Source: CALBTQ01 sp036743315 (GTDB lineage Bacteria; Lernaellota; Lernaellaia; Lernaellales; Lernaellaceae). From it: 7,501 bases of DNA. Each line of letters opens with the position of its first letter. The first letter of the stretch is position 1. A program made the translations under genes and the position numbers. The DNA lies in assembly GCA_036743315.1 (NCBI GenBank), contig DAINPV010000198.1, positions 1 through 7,501 of the forward strand, read 5' to 3'. Of the stretch, positions 6,403-7,501 are shown piece after piece. The notes below the pieces were generated by a model that saw only the letters and a program-made list of their open reading frames with translations, ran no database searches and was not told the DNA's origin.

Positions 6403-6945
6403 ATGAGTGATTCATTCATTCACTATCGCCCGGCCCGTCCGGTTGACGCTGACCAGGTGCATTTGCTTATTGCCGCCGCCGCCGATGAGTCCGGCTCGCT
6501 GGTTGAACAGCCGGACGAAATCTCCGCCGAGCACATTCGCACGCGCATCCGCAACACGACCAACCGCCGCAACCGCTTGTTTTTGGTGGCGACCGAACAG
6601 GAAAAAATCATTGGCATGTGTTCGCTGGAATGCCACGAGTTGCGCGCGCTGCAACACATCCGCTACATGAGCTTGATCGTCGATCCGCAATACCGCCGGC
6701 GGGGCATCGGTAAGGAATTACTGCGTCAATCGCTGGAATGGGCGCAGGAAACCGAGGGTGTGGAGAAGATCGAACTGCGCGTGCGCGAGCGCAACTTCGC
6801 GGGCGTCAACCTCTGCTTCGCCTTCGGCTTCGAAAAGGAAGGAACGCTCAAACATCACATCGCCCTACCCAACGGCAAACGCCTCAACGACATTTTACTG
6901 GCCAAGTTCATCAACCATGTCCCGGCCACCAAAGACAAAAAATAA
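6403..6945 (+). CDS. GNAT family N-acetyltransferase
   Basis: This 180-residue protein would move an acetyl group from acetyl-CoA to an amine. The acetyl-CoA site is clear: strand HIRYMSLIVDPQYRR (85-99) followed by RRRGIGKELL (98-107), the R-x-x-G-x-G pattern, with Gly101 and Gly103. Then come LEWAQETEGVEKIELRVRERN (112 onward) and NLCFAFGFEKEGTLKHHIAL (136-155), the usual end of RimI/RimJ-like members, where the substrate is often a protein N-terminus or a small amine. The substrate cannot be named. The ATG at 6403 follows a promoter-like pair by 7 bases and has no Shine-Dalgarno; the frame is open further upstream, but only by overlapping the glycosyltransferase gene. Its last 29 bases overlap the start of the endonuclease IV gene. 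The function is probably independent of the envelope genes upstream. Confidence 0.88.
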   Translation: MSDSFIHYRPARPVDADQVHLLIAAAADESGSLVEQPDEISAEHIRTRIRNTTNRRNRLFLVATEQEKIIGMCSLECHELRALQHIRYMSLIVDPQYRRRGIGKELLRQSLEWAQETEGVEKIELRVRERNFAGVNLCFAFGFEKEGTLKHHIALPNGKRLNDILLAKFINHVPATKDKK

Positions 6946-7501
6946 TCCGCAGCGCCCGGCGCGTTATCAAGGGCCGGCCGGGCCCCTGGGCTGCCACGTG
7001 GGTATCGGCGGCGGCATCGAACGGGCGCCGCAGCGCGCGCGCGACCTGGGCGCGACGGCCATGCAGATTTTCACCCGTTCGCCGCGTATGTGGGCTGCGC
7101 CGTCGCTGGACGAACCGGCCGGCTTACGCTTTCGTCAGGAGGTCGAGCGGCACGGCATCCGCGCCGTGGTCGCCCACGGCATCTACCTGGTCAACCTGGG
7201 CAGCCGCGACGAGGCGCTCTGGGAAAAGAGCATCGCCACAGTCGTCGACGAAATCGAGCGTTGTGCGGTGCTGGGCATCGACCGTCTGGTGTTGCATCCC
7301 GGCTCGGCCGGCGAGGCGTCGCCGCGTGAAGGTCTGGCGCGAATTCTGGCCGCATTGCAGGAAATCGTCGCCCGCACGCCCCACACGCCGGTGCGCCTGC
7401 TGCTGGAAAACACCGCCGGTACGGGCGCCAACCTCGGGCATGATTTCGCACACCTCGCCTGGTTGATCGAGCATCATCCGCATCCCGAGCGGTTCGGCGT
7501 C
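6917..7501 (+). CDS. nfo: Endonuclease IV (AP endonuclease family 2), 3' end outside window
   Basis: The first 195 codons of a zinc-dependent apurinic/apyrimidinic endonuclease, which cuts the DNA backbone 5' to abasic sites in base-excision repair. The family start is visible as GPLGCHVGIGGG (compare G-A-H-V-S in E. coli Nfo), and MQIFTRSPRMW matches the A-x-x-F-T-x-x-x-x-x-W strand. Metal ligands seen: His87 in VVAHGIYLVNLGS, His127 in LVLHPGS and Glu164 in LLLENTAGTGANLG. His87 to His127 is 40 residues, as in E. coli (69 to 109). The remaining ligands (Asp179, His182, His216, Asp229, His231 and Glu261 in E. coli) lie past base 7501. ATG 6917 is the only reasonable start and gives a lysine-, proline- and arginine-rich lead of about 24 residues not found in E. 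coli Nfo. The gene overlaps the GNAT gene by 29 bases and lacks a strong Shine-Dalgarno, so translation is probably coupled to it. Confidence 0.93.
   Translation, partial: MSRPPKTKNNPQRPARYQGPAGPLGCHVGIGGGIERAPQRARDLGATAMQIFTRSPRMWAAPSLDEPAGLRFRQEVERHGIRAVVAHGIYLVNLGSRDEALWEKSIATVVDEIERCAVLGIDRLVLHPGSAGEASPREGLARILAALQEIVARTPHTPVRLLLENTAGTGANLGHDFAHLAWLIEHHPHPERFGV

Noticed and set aside
6738..7466. Long plus-strand frame across the GNAT and endonuclease IV genes
   Set aside because: It is rich in Arg, Pro and Ser with no recognisable motif and covers two clear genes in other frames.

Overview
The window is a GC-rich bacterial segment (coding parts look roughly 60% GC) with most genes on the plus strand and short spacers. 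Gene content (an MBOAT O-acyltransferase with an SGNH-type partner, a hybrid sensor kinase with two PAS domains, a GlsB/YeaQ-type membrane protein, a GT-C glycosyltransferase, a GNAT acetyltransferase and an endonuclease IV) fits a free-living Gram-negative bacterium. A deltaproteobacterial or related environmental lineage is plausible, but nothing here fixes the taxonomy.

Layout. Bases 1-300 differ from the rest: about 51% GC by hand count, no convincing plus-strand gene, and several short inverted repeats. Read on the minus strand they resemble, from memory and without alignment, the RNA region upstream of a group II intron reverse transcriptase. The SGNH-like gene at 301-1105 lacks its 5' part and begins abruptly at this junction, so it is probably disrupted. 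It is followed, with ATGA stop/start overlaps, by an MBOAT O-acyltransferase (1102-2238) and a 37-residue single-pass membrane protein (2235-2348). The three form a tightly coupled surface-glycan O-acylation cassette.

After an AT-rich spacer with a candidate promoter comes a hybrid PAS-PAS-HisKA-HATPase-REC kinase (about 2483-4426). Its 5' end is ambiguous: the best-placed ribosome binding site and ATG (2463) are one base out of frame with the kinase, across an A6 tract. Next is a GlsB/YeaQ/YmgE-type membrane protein (4474-4740) with its own candidate promoter, then a GT-C membrane glycosyltransferase (4737-6350) that appears to start with a TTG overlapping the previous stop codon.

The last block is a GNAT acetyltransferase (6403-6945), preceded by a palindrome and a promoter-like pair so close to the ATG that the mRNA may be leaderless, and the first 195 codons of an endonuclease IV (Nfo) that overlaps it by 29 bases and runs off the window end. 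Envelope functions dominate 301-6350; 6403-7501 looks like an unrelated two-gene unit for acetylation and DNA repair. I see no clearly novel system. The most checkable oddities are the intron-like insertion, the DUF5989-like micropeptide, the kinase A6 frame break and the possible leaderless promoter.
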